This document shows positions 43,441 through 52,531 of a stretch of 64,000 nucleotides of DNA, piece by piece. Location: positions 74,782 through 138,781 of the forward strand of contig NZ_CALDPF010000007.1 in assembly GCF_937912035.1 (NCBI RefSeq), read 5' to 3'. The notes beneath the pieces were generated by a model that made no database searches, was not told the origin of the DNA, and saw only the letters and a program-made list of their open reading frames with translations. Each line of letters opens with the position of its first letter. The stretch's first letter is position 1. The DNA is from an uncultured Bacteroides sp. (lineage in GTDB: Bacteria > Bacteroidota > Bacteroidia > Bacteroidales > Bacteroidaceae). A program made the translations under genes and the position numbers.

Positions 43441-45225
43441 ATGAAAACATCCATCGCATTCCTATTTTTATTTTACAACTTAATATTTTGTACAGCATAT
43501 TCCCAAAGTGTAATAGAAAAGAAATCACTTATTGCAGATTCTCTGTATCAAGCAGGTAAAACAGACTCGGCACTTCTGGTTAACAACGAAATTATAGAAT
43601 TGGCAGAAAATGAAGGAAATATAATAAACATTATTGACGCATATTCTTCAAGAGGTGTTTATCTGCGTTCTACTGGAAATCTGGAAAAAGCCGCCGAGGC
43701 ATATGACAAAGCATTAAAACATATAATATCATTACAGACAGAAACAGAAGAAAGTTTACAAAGCATCGCAACGCTCTACAATAATCTTTCAACGCTTTAT
43801 TTGGACATGAAAAACCCCGAAAGAGCATTGGAATACGCACAAAAAGCAGCAGTTATAGCCGACAAGTGTCACGACAAAATATTCCGTTCACAAATATACT
43901 CTGTGGCCTCATCCATATTCATAACGCAAAAACGCCATGATCTCGCAAAAAAATACCTTTTAATATCAATAAAATTGGCGAAAGAGACAAAACAACCTGA
44001 AGCGGAACTTAATTCCATTACATACTACATGCTGACTTTATTCAGAACAGGCGCAAAAGAAAACGAATATTCGCACTATATGAGAAGAGCTTCAGAGTTA
44101 TCAAAGGAAATAAATTCTTTTATGAGCCTCGTAAATTATTATCAGGTGCTTTTCTACATTCAGAATGAAAAGAAGGCATACACTGATGCCATAAAAACAG
44201 CCGAAAATATTTTGTCGCTTAAAGAAATATCAAATTATCCTTTTCTACAATATGACATATACAACAACCTTCATCAGATTTACAGCACAAACCATGATTA
44301 CAAGAGTGCTTATGAGATACTGAACAAAGCAAAGACTTTAAGCGATTCACTGTTTAATGACAACAAAGGAAAACAAATAGAGGAATTGTCGGCCAAATAT
44401 GAAGCAACAAAGAAAGAACTTGAAATAAAGGAACTTAACGAGCAACAAGAAAAAGACAGAGTGCGCATATTGCTTTTATGTATAACCCTGTTGTTTGTAA
44501 TTATCATAGCCGTATTCATTACAATATACCTTCAAAAAAGCAAAAGACTTCAGGCTGAAAAAATGAAAAGCGAAAACGAAGCCCGTGAAAGGCAGTTCCA
44601 ACAAATACAGCGTAAAACAGAACTGAAACTTACGAAAGAGTATATTGACAAACTGGAAAAAGAACGTATGCGTCTTGCCGGAGAATTACACGATGGCATA
44701 TGCAATGACCTATACGCCTTGGAAGTAAACATACGGTCTGATAAAAATAAAATCCCTGATGAATGGCTTTCATCATTGACAGAAGCACGCGATAATATCC
44801 GCAGAGTATCACACGAACTACTTCCACCAGAGTTTAAAGAAGCAAGTATAGCGCAGGTGATATACAATTATATTGAAAGCCTGAGTGTCATGGGTTGCAA
44901 AATCTCATTTAAGACATTACCTGAAGAGTGCGACTGGACTGTACTACCGGAAAACATCTCTCTAAACATATACCGTATCATACAGGAAGCTGTATCAAAC
45001 TCTCTGAAACATGCCGATGCGAAAAACATAGAAGTAAAAATGGAATGGATATTGCCTGATCTGGTAATAACAGTCTGTGACGACGGAAAAGGAATGAAAG
45101 ATTCAAAAAAAGGAGGAGGAAAACGTATTTTAAAAGAAAGAGCCGAGACAATAAATGCCGAGTATAACATAGAATCGACAGACAAAGGAACATGTGTATA
45201 TGTGAAGATTCCAATTTTCAGATGA
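43441..45225 (+). CDS. TPR sensor histidine kinase (NarL-partner type)
   Basis: 594 residues with a signal peptide (1-21). About six tetratricopeptide repeats (30-310; for example LEKAAEAYDKALKH at 81-94 and PERALEYAQKAAV) lie in the periplasm. A helix leads to a single membrane segment (about 341-363), then a coiled coil (365-410). The HisKA_3 dimerisation helix carries the phospho-acceptor His417 in RLAGELHDGICNDL, and the ATPase domain has NIYRIIQEAVSNSLKHADA and CDDGKGMKD. The response regulator gene follows after 73 bp. The TPRs probably sense a periplasmic protein or peptide. Confidence 0.92.
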   Translation: MKTSIAFLFLFYNLIFCTAYSQSVIEKKSLIADSLYQAGKTDSALLVNNEIIELAENEGNIINIIDAYSSRGVYLRSTGNLEKAAEAYDKALKHIISLQTETEESLQSIATLYNNLSTLYLDMKNPERALEYAQKAAVIADKCHDKIFRSQIYSVASSIFITQKRHDLAKKYLLISIKLAKETKQPEAELNSITYYMLTLFRTGAKENEYSHYMRRASELSKEINSFMSLVNYYQVLFYIQNEKKAYTDAIKTAENILSLKEISNYPFLQYDIYNNLHQIYSTNHDYKSAYEILNKAKTLSDSLFNDNKGKQIEELSAKYEATKKELEIKELNEQQEKDRVRILLLCITLLFVIIIAVFITIYLQKSKRLQAEKMKSENEARERQFQQIQRKTELKLTKEYIDKLEKERMRLAGELHDGICNDLYALEVNIRSDKNKIPDEWLSSLTEARDNIRRVSHELLPPEFKEASIAQVIYNYIESLSVMGCKISFKTLPEECDWTVLPENISLNIYRIIQEAVSNSLKHADAKNIEVKMEWILPDLVITVCDDGKGMKDSKKGGGKRILKERAETINAEYNIESTDKGTCVYVKIPIFR

Positions 45226-45266
45226 AAACTACGGGTTACCGTGGGGTATATTCAACAGACAAGACC

Positions 45267-45274
45267 TACTTTTG
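45267..45274 (+). promoter_or_regulatory. -7-like element between kinase and regulator
   Basis: TACTTTTG, 24 bp before the regulator's ATG. It could give the regulator its own transcript besides read-through. Confidence 0.4.
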
Positions 45275-45298
45275 TTAAAAAATAAAATACAACTACAC

Positions 45299-45949
45299 AT
45301 GGGAACTGATATAGTAATAGTTGATGACCATTCATTAATACTGGAAGGATTGAAAAGCCTTTTAAGCACATCATTAGAAGGTTCGAGGGTACATATTGCC
45401 CAAAATGCGTCACAACTTCTCAGCTTGACTAAGAAATATCAGTTCAGTGTATTTATAGTAGATATAACACTCCCTGACATGGACGGATTTGATCTGATAC
45501 ACATCATTAAGAACAAATTTCCCAATGCCAAAATCATAGTAAGCACCATGCACGAGGAGATATGGATTGTAAACAAACTAAAGACATCTGAAATAGATGC
45601 CGTTGTATTCAAATCATCTGCCGGAGAACATATAGTTGAAGCAGTGAGAACTGTATTGGAAGGCGGAACATATTACTGTCCGGGATTCAGGAAAATATAT
45701 AAAGAAAAAGAAAGAAACTACTGTATAATAGACGAACAATCCTCTATTCCTACTTCACGCGAACTGGATATCCTAAAAGCAATTGCCAAAGGAATGAGCA
45801 CACACGAAATCTCCGAGAGTTTGTTTATTTCCGAAAACACAGTGGAATGGCACCGTAAAAATCTGATGCTAAAATTTGGAGCACGCAATGCCACCGATTT
45901 AGTAGTAAAGGCACTCTCAAAAGGTTTCCTAAGCATCCCCTTAAAATGA
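45299..45949 (+). CDS. NarL/LuxR-type response regulator
   Basis: 216 residues from the ATG at 45299 (MGTDIVIVDDHSL); the frame opens earlier with TTG at 45272, inside the -7 element. Receiver domain 1-125 with acidic pocket DD at 9-10 and phospho-acceptor Asp55 in FIVDITLPD. The C-terminal LuxR helix-turn-helix (about 150-210) has SRELDILKAIAKGMSTHEIS and NTVEWHRKNLMLKFGARN. It pairs with the upstream TPR kinase and would regulate transcription, perhaps including the LamG membrane gene next door. Confidence 0.93.
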   Translation: MGTDIVIVDDHSLILEGLKSLLSTSLEGSRVHIAQNASQLLSLTKKYQFSVFIVDITLPDMDGFDLIHIIKNKFPNAKIIVSTMHEEIWIVNKLKTSEIDAVVFKSSAGEHIVEAVRTVLEGGTYYCPGFRKIYKEKERNYCIIDEQSSIPTSRELDILKAIAKGMSTHEISESLFISENTVEWHRKNLMLKFGARNATDLVVKALSKGFLSIPLK

Positions 45950-45997
45950 TTTTTCCAAAGTCGTAAATCATATCGTCAAATAAAAAAAATCATAGTT

Positions 45998-47869
45998 ATG
46001 AAAAAGTATGGAATATTTCTGTCTATCTGTTTTTTGTTATGTTATACTCCAGTTATCAATGCCAAACCAGACAAAGTGGATTATCCTGAAAACGGATTGA
46101 TGCATCATTTCGAATTCAACGGTAATCTTAAAGACAAAATAACAGGAAGAAACCTGGTCCCAATGTTACCTGAACCTTACAGTGACAGAAAGCCAGAATA
46201 TGTAAAGGATGATGACGGAAACGAATCAGGAATAAAAACATTCCCTATGTTATTACGTGGAAATTACTCCATGGAAAAGTATCCCGAAATAAGTGTAGTC
46301 ATACGTTTCAGGCAGGATAAGGAATACGATTCCGATTTTTCTTTTGATTATCTCATAGCTGGAAATTTCAGCAAGAACGACATATCATGGTATTTCGACG
46401 AACATTATGCTTTCTGCCTGAACAAGAACAATCATCCGTATATATACACTGAAGATTACAAAACTGAAAAAACAACTGAAGATGGTACAGAAACAATAAA
46501 GATTAAAGGAATAGACGGTTACCTGAAACGTCCTGAACTAGGAAAATGGAACACAATGGTCTTTACCGTAAATCGAAAAGACAGTACTATATCCTTAGCC
46601 AACAATGGTGTAAAAGTATTGTTGAACAATTTTTTTCCTCCTTATGGCAATAAAGAATGTACTGGAATAGGTCTATTTAAATATTCATTCAACGACAAGA
46701 ACGACTACAGATATCCGGAAGGTGTTATAGATGATATCCTAATCTACAACAGGATTCTCACGGATGAAGAGACGTGTACGTTACAGGGAGTAAAGTCAAT
46801 AGAATACCGTAATCCGGAATTGACATTAATGGAAAATATTGAAGACAGTTTATTTATGCTTTTCGTTCTGCTTATATGCCCAATATTATCACTGATATTC
46901 TGTATATTCAGACCAAAGCAACTGCCAGAAGTCAAATTGGACGATGTAAATGCTCCCATACCGGACATATCGTCACCTATTGAAAATGCCTCTGACATTC
47001 AAGCTCTAAATTTAGGATATAAGGCACTTCATCTGATGATGCGCAGATTTGAGACTAAGTCTACCATAAGTAAACCCGACGATCCAGACCTTATAGCACT
47101 TATAGAAGCTACAGAGGTTGCACCCGAAAGAATTCCGTTTTTCAGGGCCCTGTCAATTCGTCGTAAATTGCTTATTGCACATAATCTTCTTGATAAAGAC
47201 GAAAGAGTGCGCTTTTTAATCAGCGAAATTACCTATGTTTACAACAAGGCGATGAAAATCACATTTGTCGGAAATATTGCCATTTTGCTTATCCCATTCC
47301 TTCTATTCTTTCTTCCGGCTCTTACAGTGAACGTAAGTCATGCTTTCGGAGTTGCATGGGATAACATAGGGCCCATTTTGTTTTTGATGTTTTTATACAT
47401 CGCATGCTCTCTCGGTCCTGCATGCACATTTCGTGCAGACCCTGAAGATGAGAATGAAGATATAAAATATGGTTTTGAGAGATTAAGATTTGCGTTTACA
47501 AAACCTGGCGAGGAACTTCCTCGGAGGGAAGGTAGATTTATGTTTCTTTCTTTCCTAAATCAGGGAGCGATGGCAGGTATTAATTCAATATTCCTCATAG
47601 GAACCATTATAAATGGTATTATATACACTATTTATAATTTGATTTTTGTTGTTCCTTATTCAATAGTCAACTATGGAGGTAAACTATTCTTAAGAAAAGA
47701 TACACTCTTACCAGTTATAGTGATAGCAGTTTTAATAGGTATCGGTACTAGCGGAACATTCCTTAGCTCGCTATTCGGAATAATTGTCTTTATTGCTATG
47801 TTCGTATATGTAATTGCATGTTGGATTGCGTTTGTCAAGAATGTTATAATGCGTGCATTTATAGATTAA
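45998..47869 (+). CDS. LamG-like domain fused to polytopic membrane domain
   Basis: 623 residues. Signal peptide 1-22 (INA/K). Residues 30-270 look like a LamG/concanavalin-type sandwich (GLMHHFEFNGNLKDKITG at the start, VIDDILIYNRILTDEE near the end). One membrane segment lies at about 285-307. A charged cytoplasmic region of about 110 residues (310-415) contains LIALIEATEVAPERIPFFRA. About five further membrane segments occupy 425-610. I do not know this exact combination. It follows the two-component pair by 48 bp on the same strand, so it may be its target or accessory sensor. Confidence 0.7.
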   Translation: MKKYGIFLSICFLLCYTPVINAKPDKVDYPENGLMHHFEFNGNLKDKITGRNLVPMLPEPYSDRKPEYVKDDDGNESGIKTFPMLLRGNYSMEKYPEISVVIRFRQDKEYDSDFSFDYLIAGNFSKNDISWYFDEHYAFCLNKNNHPYIYTEDYKTEKTTEDGTETIKIKGIDGYLKRPELGKWNTMVFTVNRKDSTISLANNGVKVLLNNFFPPYGNKECTGIGLFKYSFNDKNDYRYPEGVIDDILIYNRILTDEETCTLQGVKSIEYRNPELTLMENIEDSLFMLFVLLICPILSLIFCIFRPKQLPEVKLDDVNAPIPDISSPIENASDIQALNLGYKALHLMMRRFETKSTISKPDDPDLIALIEATEVAPERIPFFRALSIRRKLLIAHNLLDKDERVRFLISEITYVYNKAMKITFVGNIAILLIPFLLFFLPALTVNVSHAFGVAWDNIGPILFLMFLYIACSLGPACTFRADPEDENEDIKYGFERLRFAFTKPGEELPRREGRFMFLSFLNQGAMAGINSIFLIGTIINGIIYTIYNLIFVVPYSIVNYGGKLFLRKDTLLPVIVIAVLIGIGTSGTFLSSLFGIIVFIAMFVYVIACWIAFVKNVIMRAFID

Positions 47870-47920
47870 TATTTGAAGGTTCTAATTTAGCAATCATATC
47901 TTAAAATCACTAACATTAAA

Positions 47921-47967
47921 ATTAAGTGTTACCGACACTATATTTGAAGGTAACACTTGATTTTTTA
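47921..47967 (+). terminator. terminator after the LamG membrane gene
   Basis: AAGTGTTACC (47924-47933) pairs with GGTAACACTT (47949-47958), followed by GATTTTTTAC. Confidence 0.8.
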
Positions 47968-48646
47968 CTTTAATTCGATATTTACAATTTTATTTTATCA
48001 ATTTGACATAATGATATTTTCATTTTCCAAGAATAAAAAAATCAACATAAGCCCTCATGCAAAAATGAAATATCAAACTCTCAATAAAAAGCATAAAATC
48101 TTTTATCCATAAAAAAACACACAATAGTCACATAAAGATACAATAGCAACAATAATTCAAATATTTAATCACATAAGATTTAATATACCTATCATTTTAC
48201 TAGACATAAAACAGCAATTAAAAACTTGCATTCAGAACAAAAACAAGTGTTTTTTTACAAAAAATATTGACAATTCATCAATTAAAACAGAAAGAAAAAA
48301 AGTTTTTCCTAAAGAGACAAAGGATTTTGTAGATAATAACCTGACGTTTTATATGAAACGTGCTGGCATTTTAATTAACTAATTTAACAACAAATGAAAA
48401 TATACAAACTTTATTGTCAACTATAACAAAGAGTCATTATTAACAATTCACACTTTTCTGAATAAACATCAAATAATATCAAGTTATTAAATAAGCACTT
48501 ACCCTTGCATTACGCAAGCTACACATCTAATTTGCTTTCCTTTTGAAAGAACAATAAAAGCAACAACTTGAACAGTCGCCACATATTTTACCACACATAA
48601 CTCACAAAAACTCACACACCAAACCACTAATTTACCGCCTGCCAAC
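47968..48646. other. AT-rich gene-free stretch
   Basis: About 680 bp between a terminator and the purM promoter with no frame that looks coding on either strand, no tRNA-like fold and no clear repeat. It is very rich in A and T with many A runs. Only small hairpins were noted: ACGTTT/AAACGT near 48350 and CTTGC/GCAAG near 48510. It may be decayed coding DNA, a region lost by deletion, or hold an untranslated RNA I cannot see. Confidence 0.7.
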
Positions 48647-48677
48647 TTTGATATATATCAGATTTTGAGTATTTTTG
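48647..48677 (+). promoter_or_regulatory. consensus promoter of purM
   Basis: TTTG (48647-48650), 19-bp spacer, TATTTTTG (48670-48677), an exact match to the Bacteroidetes consensus. The ATG lies 48 bp downstream. Confidence 0.8.
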
Positions 48678-48725
48678 CAAATCAAATCGATTTTGAAAAT
48701 TATAATTTATAATATATCATCACTC

Positions 48726-49898
48726 ATGAGTAATCAAAGATACATGCAGCGCGGCGTATCGGCATCTAAGGAAGATGTACATAACGCTATCAAAAACATT
48801 GACAAAGGTATTTTCCCTAAGGCTTTCTGTAAAATAATTCCTGATATTCTTGGCGGAGACCCTGAATACTGCAACATCATGCACGCAGACGGTGCGGGAA
48901 CAAAATCATCACTGGCATATCTGTATTGGAAAGAAACAGGCGACTTGTCTGTATGGAAAGGTATCGCACAGGATGCTCTTATCATGAACATCGACGACTT
49001 GCTCTGCGTAGGAGCTGTTGACAACATACTTGTTTCTTCAACTATCGGACGTAACAAACTGCTCGTTCCGGGTGAAGTTATCTCGGCTATCATCAACGGT
49101 ACAGACGAACTGCTTGCCGAACTCCGCGAAATGGGTGTAGGCGTTTACGCTACAGGTGGCGAGACTGCCGACGTTGGCGACTTGGTTCGTACTATCATCG
49201 TGGACAGTACAGTGACTTGCCGTATGAAGCGTTCAGACGTGATTGACAATGCAAACATCCGTCCGGGAGACGTTATCGTAGGTCTTGCATCTTACGGACA
49301 GGCTACTTACGAAAAGGAATACAACGGCGGTATGGGCAGCAACGGTCTGACAAGCGCGCGTCACGACGTATTCTCAAAATATCTTGCAGAGAAATATCCT
49401 GAAAGCTACGACAAGGCTGTACCTGGAGACCTGGTTTACAGCGGTAATCTGAAGCTGACTGACTCTGTGGAAGGTTCTCCACTTGACGCAGGTAAGCTGG
49501 TTCTCTCTCCTACCCGTACATACGCACCTGTAGTAAAAAAACTGCTTGATGCTCTCCGTCCTGAAATCCACGGTATGGTTCACTGCTCGGGTGGTGCACA
49601 GACTAAAGTTCTGCACTTCGTAGGCGACAACTGCCGCGTGGTTAAGGATAACCTCTTCCCTGTTCCTCCATTGTTCCGCACTATCAAGGAACAGAGCGGT
49701 ACTGACTGGGACGAAATGTACAAGGTATTCAACATGGGACACCGTCTTGAAGTATATCTTTCTCCTGAACATGCTGAACAGGTTATCGAAATCAGCAAAT
49801 CGTTCAACATCGACGCACAGATTATCGGTCGCATAGAAGAAAGCAACGGTTCCAAGGAATTGATTATCAAGAGCGAATTCGGAGAATTCAGATACTAA
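48726..49898 (+). CDS. purM: phosphoribosylformylglycinamidine cyclo-ligase (AIR synthase)
   Basis: 390 residues from the ATG at 48726; the frame extends to 48675 but that start falls in the promoter. Fifth step of IMP synthesis: FGAM + ATP to AIR. PurM/SelD fold with MQRGVSASKEDVHNAI, the HADGAGTKSSLAYLYW loop, WKGIAQDALIMNIDDLLCVGA and TGGETADVGDLV. The sequence is of the long Bacteroidetes type, slightly longer than the usual 345 residues. It starts a plus-strand series through pyrF with small membrane proteins and prfA between. Confidence 0.93.
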   Translation: MSNQRYMQRGVSASKEDVHNAIKNIDKGIFPKAFCKIIPDILGGDPEYCNIMHADGAGTKSSLAYLYWKETGDLSVWKGIAQDALIMNIDDLLCVGAVDNILVSSTIGRNKLLVPGEVISAIINGTDELLAELREMGVGVYATGGETADVGDLVRTIIVDSTVTCRMKRSDVIDNANIRPGDVIVGLASYGQATYEKEYNGGMGSNGLTSARHDVFSKYLAEKYPESYDKAVPGDLVYSGNLKLTDSVEGSPLDAGKLVLSPTRTYAPVVKKLLDALRPEIHGMVHCSGGAQTKVLHFVGDNCRVVKDNLFPVPPLFRTIKEQSGTDWDEMYKVFNMGHRLEVYLSPEHAEQVIEISKSFNIDAQIIGRIEESNGSKELIIKSEFGEFRY

Positions 49899-49921
49899 AA
49901 TTTAATTTAACCACAAGGCCT

Positions 49922-50182
49922 ATGGAAAAAGAAAAGAAAGGATGCCTTATACCTTTAGCTTTCTTAGCTGCAGGCATAATAAGTTTTTGTATAGGATTAG
50001 CATATGATATCCATATACTTTATGTATTAGGATTCCTGATACCAGCATACGGCGGTACTATGTACAGCCAATACACTGGTAAAGAGAAGAAATGGAGTCC
50101 CCTGAAACATATTCTCGTTTCATTTCTTATGCTACTGATTGCTGCTATTGTATGTTTTATACTATACGGTAAATTGTGGTGA
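49922..50182 (+). CDS. small membrane protein, tandem paralogue 1
   Basis: 86 residues. Basic N-terminus (MEKEKKGCL), then three hydrophobic stretches (about 9-25, 31-42, 62-83) and the end GKLW. It belongs to a set of three tandem relatives (with 50202 and 50481). Shared features are a Lys-rich start, GCL(I/V)P in copies 1 and 2, a YxGxMY stretch in copies 1 and 2, and a final G(K/R)LW in all three. Family unknown. It lies 23 bp after purM. Confidence 0.7.
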   Translation: MEKEKKGCLIPLAFLAAGIISFCIGLAYDIHILYVLGFLIPAYGGTMYSQYTGKEKKWSPLKHILVSFLMLLIAAIVCFILYGKLW

Positions 50183-50201
50183 CACTTAGACAGTGGTGCT
50201 T

Positions 50202-50471
50202 ATGGACAGCAATAAAAAGGATAAAAAGAATGGATGCCTTGTTCCTGTAATCATATTGATTATTGGTATTGTATGTCTTTTAATAGGTATAGAATTTGAT
50301 TTACCTGTAATAAAATATTTAGGATTTGGATTTCCGACCTATGCAGGTAGTATGTACACAGAGTTCGTATCCGGCAAGAAATGGACTTGGAAAAAGCATA
50401 CCAGTTATATATTGTTAATGTTATTGGTATGTATTGTACTTACATTTATTATGCATGGAAGGCTATGGTAA
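50202..50471 (+). CDS. small membrane protein, tandem paralogue 2
   Basis: 89 residues from the ATG at 50202; a GTG nine bases earlier is less likely because copy 3 has its ATG at the equivalent place. MDSNKKDKKNGCLVPVI, then hydrophobic segments (about 12-28, 34-50, 65-83) and the end HGRLW. It is closest to copy 1 (GCLVP, YLGFGFPTYAGSMYTEF against VLGFLIPAYGGTMYSQY). It starts 19 bp after copy 1. Function unknown. Confidence 0.68.
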   Translation: MDSNKKDKKNGCLVPVIILIIGIVCLLIGIEFDLPVIKYLGFGFPTYAGSMYTEFVSGKKWTWKKHTSYILLMLLVCIVLTFIMHGRLW

Positions 50472-50480
50472 TAAAACTTA

Positions 50481-50789
50481 ATGCTTATGGACAATAAAAA
50501 GAAAAACAAAAAGCAGTCAATAAAAATAACTGTTCTGGCTGCATTATTATTCATAGCAGCTACATTTATTATAGGTTTTGGAGATACAAACGACATACCT
50601 ATAATAAAAACGTCAGGATATCTGATAGGAGGAGAGTCTGGCGGTATATTCTTCGGATATTGGCTTGACGGAAAAGACCAGATTGACTATTTTTTCAAAA
50701 ATTGGAAAAGATGTCTTATCACTTTTATTATTGGACTAGTCCTGATTGGTATACCTATAACATTACTGGTTGACGGCAGATTGTGGTAA
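50481..50789 (+). CDS. small membrane protein, tandem paralogue 3
   Basis: 102 residues (or 100 from the ATG at 50487). Lys-rich start (MLMDNKKKNKKQSIK), hydrophobic segments at about 15-33, 42-60 and 77-97, ending DGRLW. It is the most diverged of the three and has an extra stretch (YWLDGKDQIDYFFKNWKR). It begins 9 bp after copy 2 and is followed after 23 bp by prfA. Function unknown; it may form oligomers with the others. Confidence 0.68.
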   Translation: MLMDNKKKNKKQSIKITVLAALLFIAATFIIGFGDTNDIPIIKTSGYLIGGESGGIFFGYWLDGKDQIDYFFKNWKRCLITFIIGLVLIGIPITLLVDGRLW

Positions 50790-50812
50790 AAAAACAAAAC
50801 AAAAAGATTTAA

Positions 50813-51922
50813 ATGGCGGAAAATAACACCATACTGGAAAAACTTGAAGGACTGGTATCACGTTTTGAAGAAGTATCTACACTGATTACTGACCCGAACG
50901 TGATATCAGACCAGAAAAGATATGTAAAACTTACAAAGGAATATAAGGAACTGGGCGACATCATGAATGCACGCAAGGAATACCTGCAGTGCATCAACGG
51001 TCTGGAAGAGGCCAAAATGATGATGAACGAAAGCGACCCTGAAATGAAGGAAATGGCCCGCGAAGAGGCTGCTGCCTGCGAGGCACGCATTCCGGAACTG
51101 GAAGAGGAAATCAAACTTCTGCTTGTTCCTGCCGACCCTCAGGACGACCGTAATGCGATTCTTGAAATCCGTGGCGGTACGGGTGGCGACGAGGCGGCTA
51201 TCTTTGCCGGCGACCTGTTCCGTATGTATTCGAAATATTGCGAAACCAAAGGCTGGCGACTTGAGGTATCAAGCGCTAACGAAGGTGCAGCAGGAGGTTT
51301 CAAGGAAATAATATGCTCCGTAACGGGAGAAAAGGTTTACGGAACTCTGAAATACGAATCGGGAGTACACCGAGTGCAGCGAGTACCTGCCACTGAGACT
51401 CAGGGACGTGTACACACATCGGCCGCATCGGTAGCTGTACTGCCCGAAGCCGAACCTTTCGATGTGGAAATCAATGAAGGCGAAATAAAATGGGATACAT
51501 TCCGAAGCGGCGGTGCCGGAGGACAGAACGTAAACAAGGTGGAATCCGGAGTTCGTCTGCGCTATAACTGGAAGAATCCTAACACCGGAGTTGTGGAAGA
51601 GATCCTTATTGAATGTACCGAAACACGCGACCAGCCAAAGAACAAGGAACGTGCGCTCTCGCGCCTGCGTACATTTATATACGACAAGGAGCATCAGAAA
51701 TACATTGACGACATAGCTTCGAAGCGTAAGACTATGGTCAGCACCGGAGACCGTTCGGCTAAGATCCGTACTTACAACTATCCTCAGGGGCGTATTACAG
51801 ACCACCGCATAAACTATACAATCTATAACCTCGGCGCATTTATGGACGGGGATATTCAGGACTGTATAGACCATCTGATTGTGGCTGAAAATGCTGAAAG
51901 ACTGAAGGAAAGCGAACTATAG
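50813..51922 (+). CDS. prfA: peptide chain release factor 1
   Basis: 369-residue cytoplasmic factor that ends translation at UAA and UAG. The codon-recognition tripeptide PAT is at 192-194 in HRVQRVPATETQGR. The catalytic GGQ is at 236-238 in RSGGAGGQNVNKVESGV, where the Gln is normally methylated. The N-terminal coiled coil is normal. The PxT tripeptide identifies RF1 rather than RF2. It lies in a plus-strand series with purM and pyrF. Confidence 0.97.
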   Translation: MAENNTILEKLEGLVSRFEEVSTLITDPNVISDQKRYVKLTKEYKELGDIMNARKEYLQCINGLEEAKMMMNESDPEMKEMAREEAAACEARIPELEEEIKLLLVPADPQDDRNAILEIRGGTGGDEAAIFAGDLFRMYSKYCETKGWRLEVSSANEGAAGGFKEIICSVTGEKVYGTLKYESGVHRVQRVPATETQGRVHTSAASVAVLPEAEPFDVEINEGEIKWDTFRSGGAGGQNVNKVESGVRLRYNWKNPNTGVVEEILIECTETRDQPKNKERALSRLRTFIYDKEHQKYIDDIASKRKTMVSTGDRSAKIRTYNYPQGRITDHRINYTIYNLGAFMDGDIQDCIDHLIVAENAERLKESEL

Positions 51923-51954
51923 AAACATGCCCAACGATTTACAAAAAAATTGAT

Positions 51955-52506
51955 ATGAGAAAAATTATCTTATTGATATCTTGTTTTTGCTTTTCACTTT
52001 ATTCTTTCGGACAGGATTACAAAAGTGAACTTAGCGCAACAGAAGGATATAAAGGAAGTTTTGAAATAGGATTTGCAGCCGGTGCCGGAGATGCAGGACA
52101 TAATCGCGGAGAACTCCTCATAACCAACGGATATCAATTCAACAGATATTTCTCGGCAGGAATAGGAACCGGAATACAGGTTTGGCAAGTTACTCAAGAT
52201 GTAACATTGCCATTGTTTGCTGATTTTGAAGCAACATTCATGCAAAAGACAATATCTCCTTATGCAAACATAAGATTAGGTTACTGTTTTGCCCTTACAG
52301 AAGATGAAATTTTACCTAAAAACGGTATTTATTTCAGTCCTACAATCGGGTTCCGCTGGGGAATAAGCAAAAACAAAGCATTAAAGCTGGGTACAGGCTA
52401 CTTAGTTCAAGGCAGTAAGATAAAACAGAATTTCAATACTCCAAATCAGTTTACCGAAACAACATTCTTTCATTCACTGATCGCTAAAGTTGCATTAGAG
52501 TTTTAA
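51955..52506 (+). CDS. small outer-membrane beta-barrel protein
   Basis: 183 residues with a signal peptide (1-19, YSFGQ). An eight-strand-type barrel is suggested by GSFEIGFAAGAGDAG, ITNGYQFNRYFSAGIGTGI and ISPYANIRLGYCF, ending VALEF with a terminal Phe. No enzymatic residues are recognised. It lies 32 bp after prfA and 25 bp before pyrF, so it is an envelope gene inserted between two housekeeping genes. Confidence 0.75.
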   Translation: MRKIILLISCFCFSLYSFGQDYKSELSATEGYKGSFEIGFAAGAGDAGHNRGELLITNGYQFNRYFSAGIGTGIQVWQVTQDVTLPLFADFEATFMQKTISPYANIRLGYCFALTEDEILPKNGIYFSPTIGFRWGISKNKALKLGTGYLVQGSKIKQNFNTPNQFTETTFFHSLIAKVALEF

Positions 52507-52531
52507 TGAAACCATATAAAAGACTTAGAAT

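Noticed and set aside
51269..51874. 201-codon open frame on the minus strand
   Set aside because: Antisense to prfA, whose catalytic motifs are intact. Tyr, Cys and Ser excess marks a shadow.
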